From Capnocytophaga sp. ARDL2 (GTDB taxonomy: Bacteria; Bacteroidota; Bacteroidia; Flavobacteriales; Flavobacteriaceae), in contig NZ_CP168034.1 in the NCBI RefSeq assembly GCF_041530365.1, forward strand, positions 1,922,001 to 1,986,000: a stretch of DNA of 64,000 nucleotides. The letters are read 5' to 3'. Shown piece after piece: positions 18,245-28,357 of this stretch (within the stretch, counting starts at the first letter, position 1; the number at the start of each line of letters is the position of its first letter). The notes beneath the pieces were generated by a model. That model had not been told where the DNA came from. It made no database searches and saw only the letters and a program-made list of their open reading frames with translations. The position numbers were made by a program, and so were the translations under genes.

Positions 18245-20353
18245 ATGCAAACACGAGATATTTTACATACTCCGATTGAGTTTTTGAAAGGCGTGGCACA
18301 AAGGGCTGACTTGCTCAAGAAAGAATTGCAAATTTTTACCTTTCAAGATTTACTCAATTTTTATCCGTACAAATATCTCGACCGCACCAAATACTACACT
18401 ATCAAAGAATTATCTCCTTCCATTACTTCCGAAGTGCAAATCATCGGGAAAATCATTCACATAAAAACTGTGGAACAAAAAAGAGGCAAACGACTCGTTG
18501 CTACATTTTCAGATGGCGAACGAACTATGGAACTCGTTTGGTTTCAAGGTTTTAAATGGGTAAAAGAGAAACTACAAATCAATATGCCGTATGTGATTTT
18601 TGGTAAATTGAACTATTTCAATGGCGTTTATTCGATGCCTCATCCCGAAATGGAATTTCTTGAAGATCACAAAGCTCAACAAAAATTGGCTTTACAACCT
18701 GTGTATTCTTCAAGTGAAAAACTTTCCCAAAGGGGAATTACCAACCGTACCATTCAAAAAATGATGGAACAAGTGTTGCAAGAAACTCATGCTTTTTTTG
18801 TGGAAATATTTCCTGAATATCTAATTGATAAACTAAAACTTTTACCTAAAAAAGAATCTTTTATCAATGTGCATTTTCCTAAAAATAACGAATTACTTAG
18901 CAAGGCTCAATTTCGATTGAAATTTGAAGAATTGTTTCTTTTACAACTACAATTACTTTCAAAAAACATTGATAATAAAAAGAAAATCAAAGGAATGCCT
19001 TTTGAAAAAATAGGTCCTTTGTTTAATGATTTTTATCAAAATCACTTACAATTTCCCTTGACCAATGCACAAAAACGCGTGTTGAGAGAAATTCGTTCGG
19101 ACTTGGCAAAACCAGTGCAGATGAATCGTTTGCTACAAGGTGATGTAGGTGCTGGAAAAACCATCGTAGCGTTTATGACGATGCTTATGGCAATCGACAA
19201 TGGTTTTCAGGCGTGTTTGATGGCTCCAACCGAAATTTTAGCAGCTCAGCATTACGCAGGATTGAAAGAATACGGCGATAAAATCAATGTAAAAATTGCC
19301 CTTTTAATGGGATCGACCAAGGCAAAAGAACGCCGAGAAATCCACAATCAGTTGGAAGATGGAAGTTTGCAAATTTTAATTGGAACTCACGCTCTTTTAG
19401 AAGATAAAGTGGTTTTCAATAAATTAGGATTGGCAATTATTGACGAGCAGCATCGTTTTGGGGTAGAACAACGCTCAAAATTATGGCGAAAAAACCACAT
19501 TCCACCACATATTTTGGTGATGACCGCAACACCTATTCCTCGTACATTGGCAATGAGTTTGTACGGAGATTTGGATATTTCAATTATTGACGAATTACCA
19601 CCTGGTAGAAAACCTATCGACACACGACATTTTTTTGAGGAAAAAAGAGCATTGGTTTGGAGATTTATCCGAGATGAAATTGCCAAAGGTAGACAGGCCT
19701 ATATTGTATATCCGCTCATCAAAGAAAGCGAAAAACTGGATTATCAAAATCTAATGGAAGGTTTTGACATCATTTCTCAGGCTTTTCCATTGCCAGAATA
19801 TGCGATAAGTATCGTACACGGACAGATGACTCCGCAGGAAAAAGAGTTTGAAATGCAACGATTTGTACGCAACGAAACTCAAATTATGGTAGCAACAACC
19901 GTGATAGAAGTTGGGGTAAATGTACCGAACGCTTCGATAATGGTTATTGAAAGTGCCGAACGATTTGGTTTGTCGCAATTGCATCAGCTGAGAGGTCGTG
20001 TGGGGCGTGGTGCCGAGCAGAGTTATTGCATTTTGATGACGGGGAGTAAGTTGAGTAACGACACCAAAGTTCGTATGGAAACGATGGTTCGCACCAACGA
20101 TGGTTTTGAAATTTCGGAAGTAGATTTAAAACTCAGAGGTCAAGGCGATTTGATGGGAAAACAACAAAGTGGTACAATGAATTTACGCATAGCCGACTTA
20201 GTAAAAGATCAAGAAATTCTAAAACTTGCCCGAGCCGTTGCTATCGAAATTTTGAAAAAAGATTTAACACTTCAAGACCCAAATCACGCTTCATTGAATT
20301 GGGCTTTACAACAAATGAATGCTAAAAACAACATTTGGAATCATATAAGTTAA
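18245..20353 (+). CDS. recG: ATP-dependent DNA helicase RecG
   Basis: A 702-residue superfamily 2 helicase that remodels stalled forks and branched DNA. The N-terminal wedge/OB domain occupies about the first 230 residues. Walker A GDVGAGKT is near 298, the DEQH box near 399, and the QLRGRVGRG motif near 582. E. coli RecG is about 693 residues, so the length is normal. It is a single gene, convergent with the tamB-dxs operon. Its upstream gap contains repeats, and its own promoter is not obvious. Confidence 0.97.
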   Translation: MQTRDILHTPIEFLKGVAQRADLLKKELQIFTFQDLLNFYPYKYLDRTKYYTIKELSPSITSEVQIIGKIIHIKTVEQKRGKRLVATFSDGERTMELVWFQGFKWVKEKLQINMPYVIFGKLNYFNGVYSMPHPEMEFLEDHKAQQKLALQPVYSSSEKLSQRGITNRTIQKMMEQVLQETHAFFVEIFPEYLIDKLKLLPKKESFINVHFPKNNELLSKAQFRLKFEELFLLQLQLLSKNIDNKKKIKGMPFEKIGPLFNDFYQNHLQFPLTNAQKRVLREIRSDLAKPVQMNRLLQGDVGAGKTIVAFMTMLMAIDNGFQACLMAPTEILAAQHYAGLKEYGDKINVKIALLMGSTKAKERREIHNQLEDGSLQILIGTHALLEDKVVFNKLGLAIIDEQHRFGVEQRSKLWRKNHIPPHILVMTATPIPRTLAMSLYGDLDISIIDELPPGRKPIDTRHFFEEKRALVWRFIRDEIAKGRQAYIVYPLIKESEKLDYQNLMEGFDIISQAFPLPEYAISIVHGQMTPQEKEFEMQRFVRNETQIMVATTVIEVGVNVPNASIMVIESAERFGLSQLHQLRGRVGRGAEQSYCILMTGSKLSNDTKVRMETMVRTNDGFEISEVDLKLRGQGDLMGKQQSGTMNLRIADLVKDQEILKLARAVAIEILKKDLTLQDPNHASLNWALQQMNAKNNIWNHIS

Positions 20354-20358
20354 AAAAT

Positions 20359-20390
20359 TAGGGAATTTGATTATCCTTCAAATTCCCTTT
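20359..20390 (-). terminator. Terminator of the tamB-dxs operon
   Basis: An 11-bp stem AGGGAATTTGA / TCAAATTCCCT with a 7-base loop. The minus strand has the better T-run (AATTTTTTAAC), so it mainly serves the leftward operon, but it may also slow recG transcripts. Confidence 0.75.
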
Positions 20391-20401
20391 ACACTTTATT
20401 G

Positions 20402-20647
20402 TTATTTTTTATCTTCCCAATACACTCCTCTATGAGGTTTCAATACATCACGTAATTGTCGCATTTGTTCGGCTGTTACTACTATATATGTAATGGCATG
20501 AACGTCATTGATTGCTTGAAAACCAGTAGTTTTAATATCCAATTTTTCAATTTGGATGTACTCTTTCAAATGAATTTCTTGATGTTCAGCAGTTTTCAGA
20601 GCATCCATTCCTCTAAAATCCCAAATCAATTGAATTAATTTTTCCAT
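20402..20647 (-). CDS. Small conserved-looking protein, unknown function
   Basis: An 81-residue soluble protein, mostly charged, ending GVYWEDKK. It has no signal peptide, membrane segment or known motif. It begins 10 bases after the DUF3078 gene, as the last gene of the leftward operon, and is followed by a terminator. Position and codon use support a real gene. The function is unknown. Confidence 0.65.
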   Translation of the reverse strand: MEKLIQLIWDFRGMDALKTAEHQEIHLKEYIQIEKLDIKTTGFQAINDVHAITYIVVTAEQMRQLRDVLKPHRGVYWEDKK

Positions 20648-20657
20648 AATTTATAAT

Positions 20658-21923
20658 TTAAAAACTAAACACCATACCTACTCCCAATAACTGTTTGATT
20701 TGTGGTTTTGGTCCTTCGGTTATCTGTTCTTCACCTATTGTTCGTTTATTTTTAATGTCATCGTCGTAAATCAATTGACCAGATAGTGTAGCTTTGATAA
20801 AATTATTTACTTTCATCTCTATAGACAAATGCCAATCGATATCGATATTTCCGAAATTGTGTAAATAATCGGTATATAAAGTACACTTAGTATCAAGTAA
20901 AACATTTTTCATCAACGGCGTTTTATATTGCGAAGTCAATAAAATACCTAATTCGTTTTTACTTCTTTTTCCTTTGGAAAGCAACGCTCCTTCTTCGTTA
21001 TAAACGGCTCCTTTTACCCCAAATGCTCCACTATTTGCCAAGGTTTGATCCAGAACGAAAGTAGATTTTAAAGTTGCAGGTGAAGTATATAATTGCAATT
21101 TATTATTCTTTGATGCGTACTCAGCTCCTATCCCCAAAAACAAATAAGCAGGTGCAAAAAAAGTTGAAATTTTATCCGTAATATTTGGATAGGCATATCC
21201 ATTGGCTACCTGAGAGTTAAAAGTCATTTTACTAGAATAATACCATCGTGAATTGACTGAAGTTCGGTAACCAAAAGTAGAGTTTAAAGCGATAACATCC
21301 TCCGTTTTACGCATTTCTCGTTCTTCTTGTTTATTGACTCCATAATTGATTTTCAGATCGTTTTGCCATATTATTCGTCCTTTTTCGTGCAAAGCTTGAA
21401 AATGTCCTTTCATAATACCCGAAATCGAATTGTATCCACCGGCACTCCAATTGACAAATGATCCTTGATTCATATCGATTCCTATCGTGTTTTTGTATTT
21501 CCAATAACTAGTAAAAGATCGCTCCTCACTCCAATAGTCAAAAGGAACATCTTCTGTAGGCATTGGACGATTGTCATAAACCAAAGGTAAAATCTTAGGA
21601 GTCTGAAAATAAGACAACTTATTGCTTTTCCCTTTGACAACTACTTGATATTCATTGAGCGTAACTTTATTATAACCACCACTTTGATTGGAAGTAATTT
21701 CTGTATTAGTTAAAAAAGTTTTTCTTTCAACGACTATAGGACGAACAAATAAAGTGTCATTATGCACTTTTAAAGTATCAAATACAGAAAAATGATTGCG
21801 ATAAAATTCGTCAATCGAAAGTTGCTTTCGAGGTATTTCAAGAGAATCATTTTTGATTTCTTGAGCAAAATTTTGATTGAAAACAAGTATCAATAAGAAA
21901 TAAAACAATGATTTTATTTTCAT
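20658..21923 (-). CDS. DUF3078 outer-membrane-like protein
   Basis: A 421-residue protein with a signal peptide (1-20, ending FAQ). A linker of about 110 residues precedes a strand-rich region typical of DUF3078 (SFTSYWKYKNTIGIDMNQGSF... through to the terminal LLGVGMVFSF). It is probably an outer-membrane barrel. The function is unknown. Its ATG overlaps the dxs stop by 4 bases, so the two are translationally coupled, though a biochemical link to isoprenoid synthesis is not evident. Confidence 0.8.
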   Translation of the reverse strand: MKIKSLFYFLLILVFNQNFAQEIKNDSLEIPRKQLSIDEFYRNHFSVFDTLKVHNDTLFVRPIVVERKTFLTNTEITSNQSGGYNKVTLNEYQVVVKGKSNKLSYFQTPKILPLVYDNRPMPTEDVPFDYWSEERSFTSYWKYKNTIGIDMNQGSFVNWSAGGYNSISGIMKGHFQALHEKGRIIWQNDLKINYGVNKQEEREMRKTEDVIALNSTFGYRTSVNSRWYYSSKMTFNSQVANGYAYPNITDKISTFFAPAYLFLGIGAEYASKNNKLQLYTSPATLKSTFVLDQTLANSGAFGVKGAVYNEEGALLSKGKRSKNELGILLTSQYKTPLMKNVLLDTKCTLYTDYLHNFGNIDIDWHLSIEMKVNNFIKATLSGQLIYDDDIKNKRTIGEEQITEGPKPQIKQLLGVGMVFSF

Positions 21924-23674
21924 AAATATCTTTCAATTTCGATTGCAATGGATTTTGCATCGAGTTTACATTCTTCCAATTGTTCTTGCACCGTTGCATG
22001 TTCAATAAAAATATCTGGGACTCCTAAATGAATCCATTTTTTTTCAGGAGAAATTTTTGACAAACTATGCCCCATTCCTCCTATCAAAACGCCTTCTTCA
22101 ACAGTGACAATTGTCTGAAAGGGTGAAAAAATTTCTTTTAATTTTCGTTCATTAAACGGTTTGATTTGATTGATATGCAAATGAGCAATTGATCCATTGA
22201 TGATTTGCTTGGCTTTTTCTACTTCTTGAAAAATCGTTCCAGTAGAAATGATTAATATTTTTTCACCTGATGAAATCCATTGATACGGAGGAAAATCATA
22301 GTTTTCATTGGGAATATTTTTCCATTGATTTTCATTGCATTCTCCTCTTGGGTATCGTATGGCTATCGGTGATTCATTATAATATTGCGATGCAAACAAG
22401 GCTTTTCGCAAATCACTTGCATCTTTAGGTGCCCAAATTGTCATATTGGGCAAAGCATTGAGATACGAAATGTCAAATACTCCTTGATGCGTGGATCCGT
22501 CCTCACCCACCAATCCCGCACGGTCGATACAAAAAACAACAGGTATATTTTGTAAAGCTATATCGTGTACAATTTGGTCGTATGCTCGTTGCAAAAATGT
22601 GGAATAAATACAGCAATACGCTTTCATCCCTCTCAATGCCAATCCTGCTGAAAGAGTTACCGCATGTTGCTCGGCAATCCCCACATCTATTGCTCTTTTA
22701 GGAAATTCTTTCATCATATCCACCAACGAACTTCCAGTAGGCATCGCTGGTGTAATGGCATAAATAGCTGGATTGGTTCTTGCCATTTCCACCATCGTTT
22801 GACCAAATACTTGCTGATATTTTGCAAATTCGGATGTCTTTATGATAATATCTCCAGTTTGTTTGTCAAATTTTCCTGGTGCGTGATACAATACTTGATT
22901 ATCTTCGGCGGATTTCAATCCCTTTCCTTTAGTGGTTACTACATGCAAAAAACGCAATCCTTTTTGTTGTCTTAATTGAGATAATACAGTTGTCAATTGC
23001 TCCAAATCATGACCTTTTTCAAGAAAAGTATAGGAGAAATTAAACATTTTTGCCAACGATGGAATGTCTTTTTTCTGTTGATGATTTTGTCTATGTAGTG
23101 CAAAATTTTTTTTCAATGCTCCTACACTTGCATCGATTCCTATGTCGTTGTCATTCAATATTATCAATAAATTGGCATCGGTTGCTCCTGCGTGATTCAA
23201 AGCCTCAAATGCCATTCCCGATACAATGGAAGCATCACCAATTACCGCTACAAAATCACTTTCATTATCGCCTTGTAACTTTGCAGCCAATGCCATTCCT
23301 AATGCAGCCGATATCGAAGTGGATGAATGCCCTACGCCAAATACGTCATAAACACTCTCAGAAATTTTAGGAAATCCACTTATTCCTCCTTTTTGACGAT
23401 TGGTGTGAAATTGTTCTCTTCTTCCTGTCAATAATTTATGACCATACGCTTGATGTCCCACATCCCATACTATGGCATCTTTGGGTGCATCAAATATTTT
23501 GTGCAAAGCTATGGTCAACTCCACTACTCCCAAACTCGCTCCTAAATGTCCTTCTTTGGTTGCTACCAAATCAATGATTTCTTCACGCATCTCTGTAGCC
23601 AATTGTTGCAATTGGTCAATACTAAAATGCTTTATATCATCTGGACTTTGTATGTTTGACAATAATTGGCTCAT
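21920..23674 (-). CDS. dxs: 1-deoxy-D-xylulose-5-phosphate synthase
   Basis: A 584-residue thiamine-diphosphate enzyme, first step of the MEP isoprenoid pathway. Seen are the substrate/ThDP segment WDVGHQAYGHKLLTG (about 70-84), GHSSTSISAALGMA, the metal/ThDP motif around GDASIVSGMAFEALNHAG and NDND, the conserved GIAEQHAVT with the catalytic glutamate, and GEDGSTHQG. The start is taken as the ATG at 23674 (MSQLLSNI); an in-frame TTG 11 codons upstream gives an atypical extension. It lies 47 bases downstream of tamB in one operon. Confidence 0.95.
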   Translation of the reverse strand: MSQLLSNIQSPDDIKHFSIDQLQQLATEMREEIIDLVATKEGHLGASLGVVELTIALHKIFDAPKDAIVWDVGHQAYGHKLLTGRREQFHTNRQKGGISGFPKISESVYDVFGVGHSSTSISAALGMALAAKLQGDNESDFVAVIGDASIVSGMAFEALNHAGATDANLLIILNDNDIGIDASVGALKKNFALHRQNHQQKKDIPSLAKMFNFSYTFLEKGHDLEQLTTVLSQLRQQKGLRFLHVVTTKGKGLKSAEDNQVLYHAPGKFDKQTGDIIIKTSEFAKYQQVFGQTMVEMARTNPAIYAITPAMPTGSSLVDMMKEFPKRAIDVGIAEQHAVTLSAGLALRGMKAYCCIYSTFLQRAYDQIVHDIALQNIPVVFCIDRAGLVGEDGSTHQGVFDISYLNALPNMTIWAPKDASDLRKALFASQYYNESPIAIRYPRGECNENQWKNIPNENYDFPPYQWISSGEKILIISTGTIFQEVEKAKQIINGSIAHLHINQIKPFNERKLKEIFSPFQTIVTVEEGVLIGGMGHSLSKISPEKKWIHLGVPDIFIEHATVQEQLEECKLDAKSIAIEIERYL

Positions 23675-23721
23675 GGGTAATATTAACTTTCGAAATTTTT
23701 CAGACAAATTGCTATTTGCCC

Positions 23722-26700
23722 CTACTGTTCGCCTTCCTCTTCATTGCGTTCTTGGTATTTTAAAAATTCTACACCGTAATCGTCATCCGAATCTGGCGTG
23801 TGTGTTTGATTTTGATTTTGTTGTTCGGCTTCTTTTTTTCTTGCTCGTTTTTCGGCATCATAAAAGATTTTTTGCATCAATTCTTTGAATGTATCAAAAT
23901 CTACTTCGTAGGTAAAACCTGCTCCTTGCGTATATCCTACACCTTCTCCAAGGTAGTACATATTGTTTTCTCTGTTGAACACACGAGCTTTTAATGTTCC
24001 GTCTTCATTCAGCAACAATTGTACTTCGACATCCCCTACAATAGCATTTTCTTCTGCACCTCCTACTGGTACTCCCAATTTACCATTGATTAAGATTCGA
24101 TCGGTAATATTGGTAGAAAGGGTCAATCCTACTCGACCTGTATTGTTCTCTGAATACTGGCTTACATCTCGCTGAGAATAGGTCATACCAATTTTGAATT
24201 TGCTATCGGCATCTGAAAACAAATCTTCAAACAAACTTCCTGCTCTTTCAAACAAACTTCCGTACATCGCTGTCGAAGCATTGTGTCCTGTAAGGAAACT
24301 ACCAGTAGCCAACAACGCCATTGCCTGCATTTCACGAGTGTCTTTATCTGCCAATTTATAGTCGATTTCGGATTTGATCACCGAATTTACATTTGGAAAT
24401 TTAATATCAAAATTGATTTCTGGATTACTCAAACTTCCGTTCAGAGAAATGGTAACTTCTGTATCAATTTTTCTATTAATCGCCGAATTTTCTAAAATAA
24501 CACTCGGATTGGCTTGTGTTTTATACACCGCCTCCAAGTCTAATATAGCTCCCAAAGGATCTCCATCCCAACGAATGGTTCCGTAACGACCTACTTCAAA
24601 TTTTTTGTTGATGATGTTTTCATACTTAAAGTTGTACTCTCCTTCGTACACCATAAAATCCCCCCACATATTGAAACTACCCAAAGTATTGATAGCCATT
24701 GTGATAAACCCTGCTCCTTTTCCTTTCATACCGTGGTCGGTATGGCGATCGAGCAAAATCTCAATCACAGCATCTGGCGTAACATACATCTCAAAATCCA
24801 ATTGCATACCGCTGAAACGATTATTTACCACAGTAGTCGTGATACCTTTCAGTCGTCGCTCTTTTTCCTCTTTGGTCAAGAAATGTACATAATTGTTATC
24901 GCCCAATCCACCTGCATCGTCCAAAGGAATTTTGATATGCGTACCCGGATTTGAAGTTACATCTACTTTGATATTCAGGGCTTCGATGGCACCTTTTATA
25001 GACGCACTACCATTGATAAAGGCAGTACCATAATACGGCGTTCCTTCTACATAATCTGAATCTAATGCCAATAAATTTGACGAAGAAAGACTCACATCCA
25101 ATGCCCAATTTTTGAACATATTATGTGAAATCATACCGTTCACCACACCCTGCGTATTGTGCTTGGTATCGGTTATTTTCATGCGGTTTAAAAAGAATTT
25201 GTTTTCTGTCAAATCCAATACGGCATTTTCTTCAAACGCATAATCTACTCCAGTAAATACAGGACGCATTCCCGCTTCTTTTAGGTGTAAACGACCATTG
25301 ATTTTTGGATCTTTTGCCGTACCCAATACGGTTACCCTTCCTGAGGCATTTCCTCTAATGTCTTTAAAAACAGAAGATAAAAACGGTGTCAATGGTGCCA
25401 ATGTAAAATTGTCTAAACCTGCATCCAAATTGAGTTTTGTAGCATTTTGTTCGATTGCGATGTCTCCTCTTACATAAAATCTTTCGACAAAATCGTTGAC
25501 AATACTTGCATTGACATCAAATTTTTTCAATCGATCATCTCCTTTGATATTCAAGTCAAAATCTCCTAACAAAATATTATTGAACGCAAAATCCTTGATG
25601 GTAATATTTGACAATGGATGATAAATATCTTTGTTTTGCTTGAACGATGCCGACCCATTGATAAAACCATTCAATGCCATAGATTCTCCCATATCTGGGG
25701 TAACTTTCCCAAGTTCTACTTCTTTGAAATTAAGTCGTAAATCTTTAAAATCATCTCCTTTGATATCCCCTTCCAATGTCAATTCTTGTCCGTTGTGTGA
25801 AAGTGTAATCGGCTGAATGTGAAAATCGTCAAATTTTTTGTTGAACAATATACGATTGGCATCCGAACGATTTTCCTCATTGATGTACCACACATAATCT
25901 TTAAAAACGATTTCTGAGCGTTGAATACCCAATACAGAAGCATTTCCTTCTTCGATGGTATGATAAAAATTCAAATTGAAATGATCTTTCATTTCGTTTC
26001 CTCCCTTAAATTCGGTATAAACAAACAAGGAATCATTTCTAGTATTATTAATCAAATGAAAATCACTGATATCGTAATCTTTCAATTTTATCGTGTCGAT
26101 TTTTATAAAAGCATTTTGCAACGAATCTTTGTTATCAACATGTAAGTCAATTGATTTAAAATGATTACCTGAAACAGTAATTAAAGGCGAATTTAATTGC
26201 AATTTAAAATCTCCTTCGTCTGTATTGATATGCCCTTTGATGTACGATTGATTGCTTACATAAATATTTGGAGATAAAATTTCGACAATTTTATCACTAA
26301 TTGTAAAATCAAAATCTACAAATTGCCCTGGAGCTAATGGATTAGGACTGTAATGTGTATAAAGCGAACCTAAAGCGTTTTCTACTATTTTACTAATTTG
26401 ATCAAATTTGAAATTTCCTTTGATATATCCATCTACAATATCTGGTGAATTGATTATAAAATGTTTTTCTACTCCATTTTTCACCGAAATGATTTCAAAA
26501 TTTTCAAACGAATATGATTTACCATCGGTTTCGTAGGCTGCATTTTCTACATACAATGTTCCCAAGAAATCTTCCAATGAGTTTCCTGTCCCTTCCAATC
26601 GAAATATTCCTTGAAAATCTCCGATAGAATCTTTGATAAATCCAAGTTTATTTAAGGCTAAATGTTTAATATCTGCTGTAAAATTAAACGCAGGTGTTTT

Positions 26701-28173
26701 TTTTGTAAAATCGACAATTCCATCAAAGTCAAACCTTGCATTTGGATCATTTGAATGAACAAATCCTTTATAGTAAGGTACTTTTAAATCGCCATTTAGC
26801 GTTATGTCTCGATAGGTATATCCATTGAAATGAAACGAATCTACTACTCCTTCGACTTCGGTTTGTAAACTCTCAGAAGTAAATCCTTTACCATTAATTT
26901 TTAAGTTTAAGTTAGCCTCTCCAAATTGTTGATTATCTATGAGTTTACCCAAATGAAAACCATCCAATCTCACCGTAGCAATATAGGTTGCTTGTGTAGG
27001 TTGAGCCACTTTATTGATATCAAAATCTGCAACGGCATTACCCAATCCCGATTGCATATTCAGGTTTCCAATTACTTGTTCGTTACCATACGAAACATTT
27101 CCAAAAGCATTAATTGTTTCTAATTTGTCAAGGTCTATCGGAAGTGCATTTCCCAACACATTAGGCAACAACTGCACAGCTTGATTTCTCGATGCAATCA
27201 ATTTGTCAAACTCTGTATGTACGAATAAGATATGCTCTTTGTCCATCAAATTTTCAAAGGCAATACGACCTGCGTACTCCATTCCGTTTTGTGTACGAAG
27301 ATCTAAATCATTGATTGCAAAAGTATTGAGCGTACCGTTGGCCTTTCCTTTTACATAAAACATTTGATTGGGAGTAAATTCGCCGTAAAATTTATTGATG
27401 TCGTTGGTAGAAATTTTAGCATTTTTAAAATCTACATTCAAAACAACTGCGTGAACAAAATCCTTTAAACCACCTTCTTCATAATCCATAAAAATATCTC
27501 CGACAATATGACTTTCTTTGGTTTTTAAGTCTAAACCTTGAAGGTTCATCGAAGTTTGATTCATGAAAAACGCACCTTTCATTTTCTTTACATCGATTCC
27601 CCAATGCGTTTTCATTGCTAAAGATGTAACATCACCTTTGATTTTTGAACCTTTTATGAGAAAGTTTTCCAATTCGCCGTTGATATCATTAAGAGCCACA
27701 GAAACAGGTTGAGCATTATTGTCGTCAACGATTGTAAAATCAAGGTTTTTAGCTTGTAATTTTTTTATAGACATATAAAATTTACCAGAACCTTCTTTCC
27801 CATCGTCAAATGTTGCAACAAATTTATCCAAATTGGAAGTCGTATCGTTTTTATAAGTACGAATGTTAAATTCTACATTTTCTAGAGAAGTCTCACCAAA
27901 ATACAAGCTCCCATCCATCATTTTCTTAAAATCAATAATGAAAGTATTGAGTCTATCTACACGAACAAACGTATTGTCTCTATCATCCCAAACGTTTACA
28001 TTTTTGAGCACCACTGTCCCATCGACAAAGATGGCTACTTTGTTGATTTGGATGTTGATTCCATAGCGTTCATTGATTTTTTTCGTAACAAATTGAGCAA
28101 TATCCGACTGAATAGCCGGTGTAGTAAGCACCACTGTCAAGAGAATAAGAAACAGTGAAAAACCTACAAACAA
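23722..28173 (-). CDS. tamB: Translocation/assembly module TamB (5' end damaged)
   Basis: A 1483-residue AsmA-like protein with an N-terminal transmembrane helix, a very long beta-rich periplasmic body (lipid-groove type) and a C-terminal TamB (DUF490) domain (segments LSNPEINFDIKFPN and MQAMALLATGSFL). In the family it links inner and outer membranes for barrel assembly or lipid transport. The first usable in-frame codon is TTG at 28173, which cuts into the helix. Upstream in the same frame come VIKKFFRILFG codons with no standard start, then a stop. An ATG at 28232 in the next frame reads MINNHKKSKLSK and would join perfectly if one base were restored in the A5/T6 runs at 28189-28200. The region 23722-28232 is 4511 bases, one short of a multiple of three. 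It heads the tamB-dxs-DUF3078 operon. Confidence 0.85.
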   Translation of the reverse strand: MFVGFSLFLILLTVVLTTPAIQSDIAQFVTKKINERYGINIQINKVAIFVDGTVVLKNVNVWDDRDNTFVRVDRLNTFIIDFKKMMDGSLYFGETSLENVEFNIRTYKNDTTSNLDKFVATFDDGKEGSGKFYMSIKKLQAKNLDFTIVDDNNAQPVSVALNDINGELENFLIKGSKIKGDVTSLAMKTHWGIDVKKMKGAFFMNQTSMNLQGLDLKTKESHIVGDIFMDYEEGGLKDFVHAVVLNVDFKNAKISTNDINKFYGEFTPNQMFYVKGKANGTLNTFAINDLDLRTQNGMEYAGRIAFENLMDKEHILFVHTEFDKLIASRNQAVQLLPNVLGNALPIDLDKLETINAFGNVSYGNEQVIGNLNMQSGLGNAVADFDINKVAQPTQATYIATVRLDGFHLGKLIDNQQFGEANLNLKINGKGFTSESLQTEVEGVVDSFHFNGYTYRDITLNGDLKVPYYKGFVHSNDPNARFDFDGIVDFTKKTPAFNFTADIKHLALNKLGFIKDSIGDFQGIFRLEGTGNSLEDFLGTLYVENAAYETDGKSYSFENFEIISVKNGVEKHFIINSPDIVDGYIKGNFKFDQISKIVENALGSLYTHYSPNPLAPGQFVDFDFTISDKIVEILSPNIYVSNQSYIKGHINTDEGDFKLQLNSPLITVSGNHFKSIDLHVDNKDSLQNAFIKIDTIKLKDYDISDFHLINNTRNDSLFVYTEFKGGNEMKDHFNLNFYHTIEEGNASVLGIQRSEIVFKDYVWYINEENRSDANRILFNKKFDDFHIQPITLSHNGQELTLEGDIKGDDFKDLRLNFKEVELGKVTPDMGESMALNGFINGSASFKQNKDIYHPLSNITIKDFAFNNILLGDFDLNIKGDDRLKKFDVNASIVNDFVERFYVRGDIAIEQNATKLNLDAGLDNFTLAPLTPFLSSVFKDIRGNASGRVTVLGTAKDPKINGRLHLKEAGMRPVFTGVDYAFEENAVLDLTENKFFLNRMKITDTKHNTQGVVNGMISHNMFKNWALDVSLSSSNLLALDSDYVEGTPYYGTAFINGSASIKGAIEALNIKVDVTSNPGTHIKIPLDDAGGLGDNNYVHFLTKEEKERRLKGITTTVVNNRFSGMQLDFEMYVTPDAVIEILLDRHTDHGMKGKGAGFITMAINTLGSFNMWGDFMVYEGEYNFKYENIINKKFEVGRYGTIRWDGDPLGAILDLEAVYKTQANPSVILENSAINRKIDTEVTISLNGSLSNPEINFDIKFPNVNSVIKSEIDYKLADKDTREMQAMALLATGSFLTGHNASTAMYGSLFERAGSLFEDLFSDADSKFKIGMTYSQRDVSQYSENNTGRVGLTLSTNITDRILINGKLGVPVGGAEENAIVGDVEVQLLLNEDGTLKARVFNRENNMYYLGEGVGYTQGAGFTYEVDFDTFKELMQKIFYDAEKRARKKEAEQQNQNQTHTPDSDDDYGVEFLKYQERNEEEGEQ

Positions 28174-28293
28174 ACCGAATAATATTCTAAAAAACTTTTT
28201 GATAACTTACTTTTTTTGTGATTATTAATCATATATTTTCAACACATTTCACTTGAAATGCACACACTTTTTTTATCAAAAGTGTACAATGTA

Positions 28294-28301
28294 CAAAGAT
28301 A
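28294..28301 (-). promoter_or_regulatory. Predicted -7 box for tamB
   Basis: The minus strand reads TATCTTTG (TANNTTTG), about 62 bases before the ATG at 28232. A TGTACA-N-TGTACA type palindrome follows it. Confidence 0.5.
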
Positions 28302-28357
28302 AAAAATAGCTGATAAAAATCTACTTTTTTTACCACCTATTATCAATATTTTTACAA

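Noticed and set aside
23050..23370. Long plus-strand frames opposite dxs, tamB and other genes
   Set aside because: They lie fully inside conserved genes on the other strand, have odd composition (Cys, His, Phe rich) and show no known domain.
20402..28232. A functional link between dxs and TamB/DUF3078 as a new lipid system
   Set aside because: The genes are cotranscribed, but housekeeping operons in this group often mix pathways; nothing in the proteins supports a joint mechanism.
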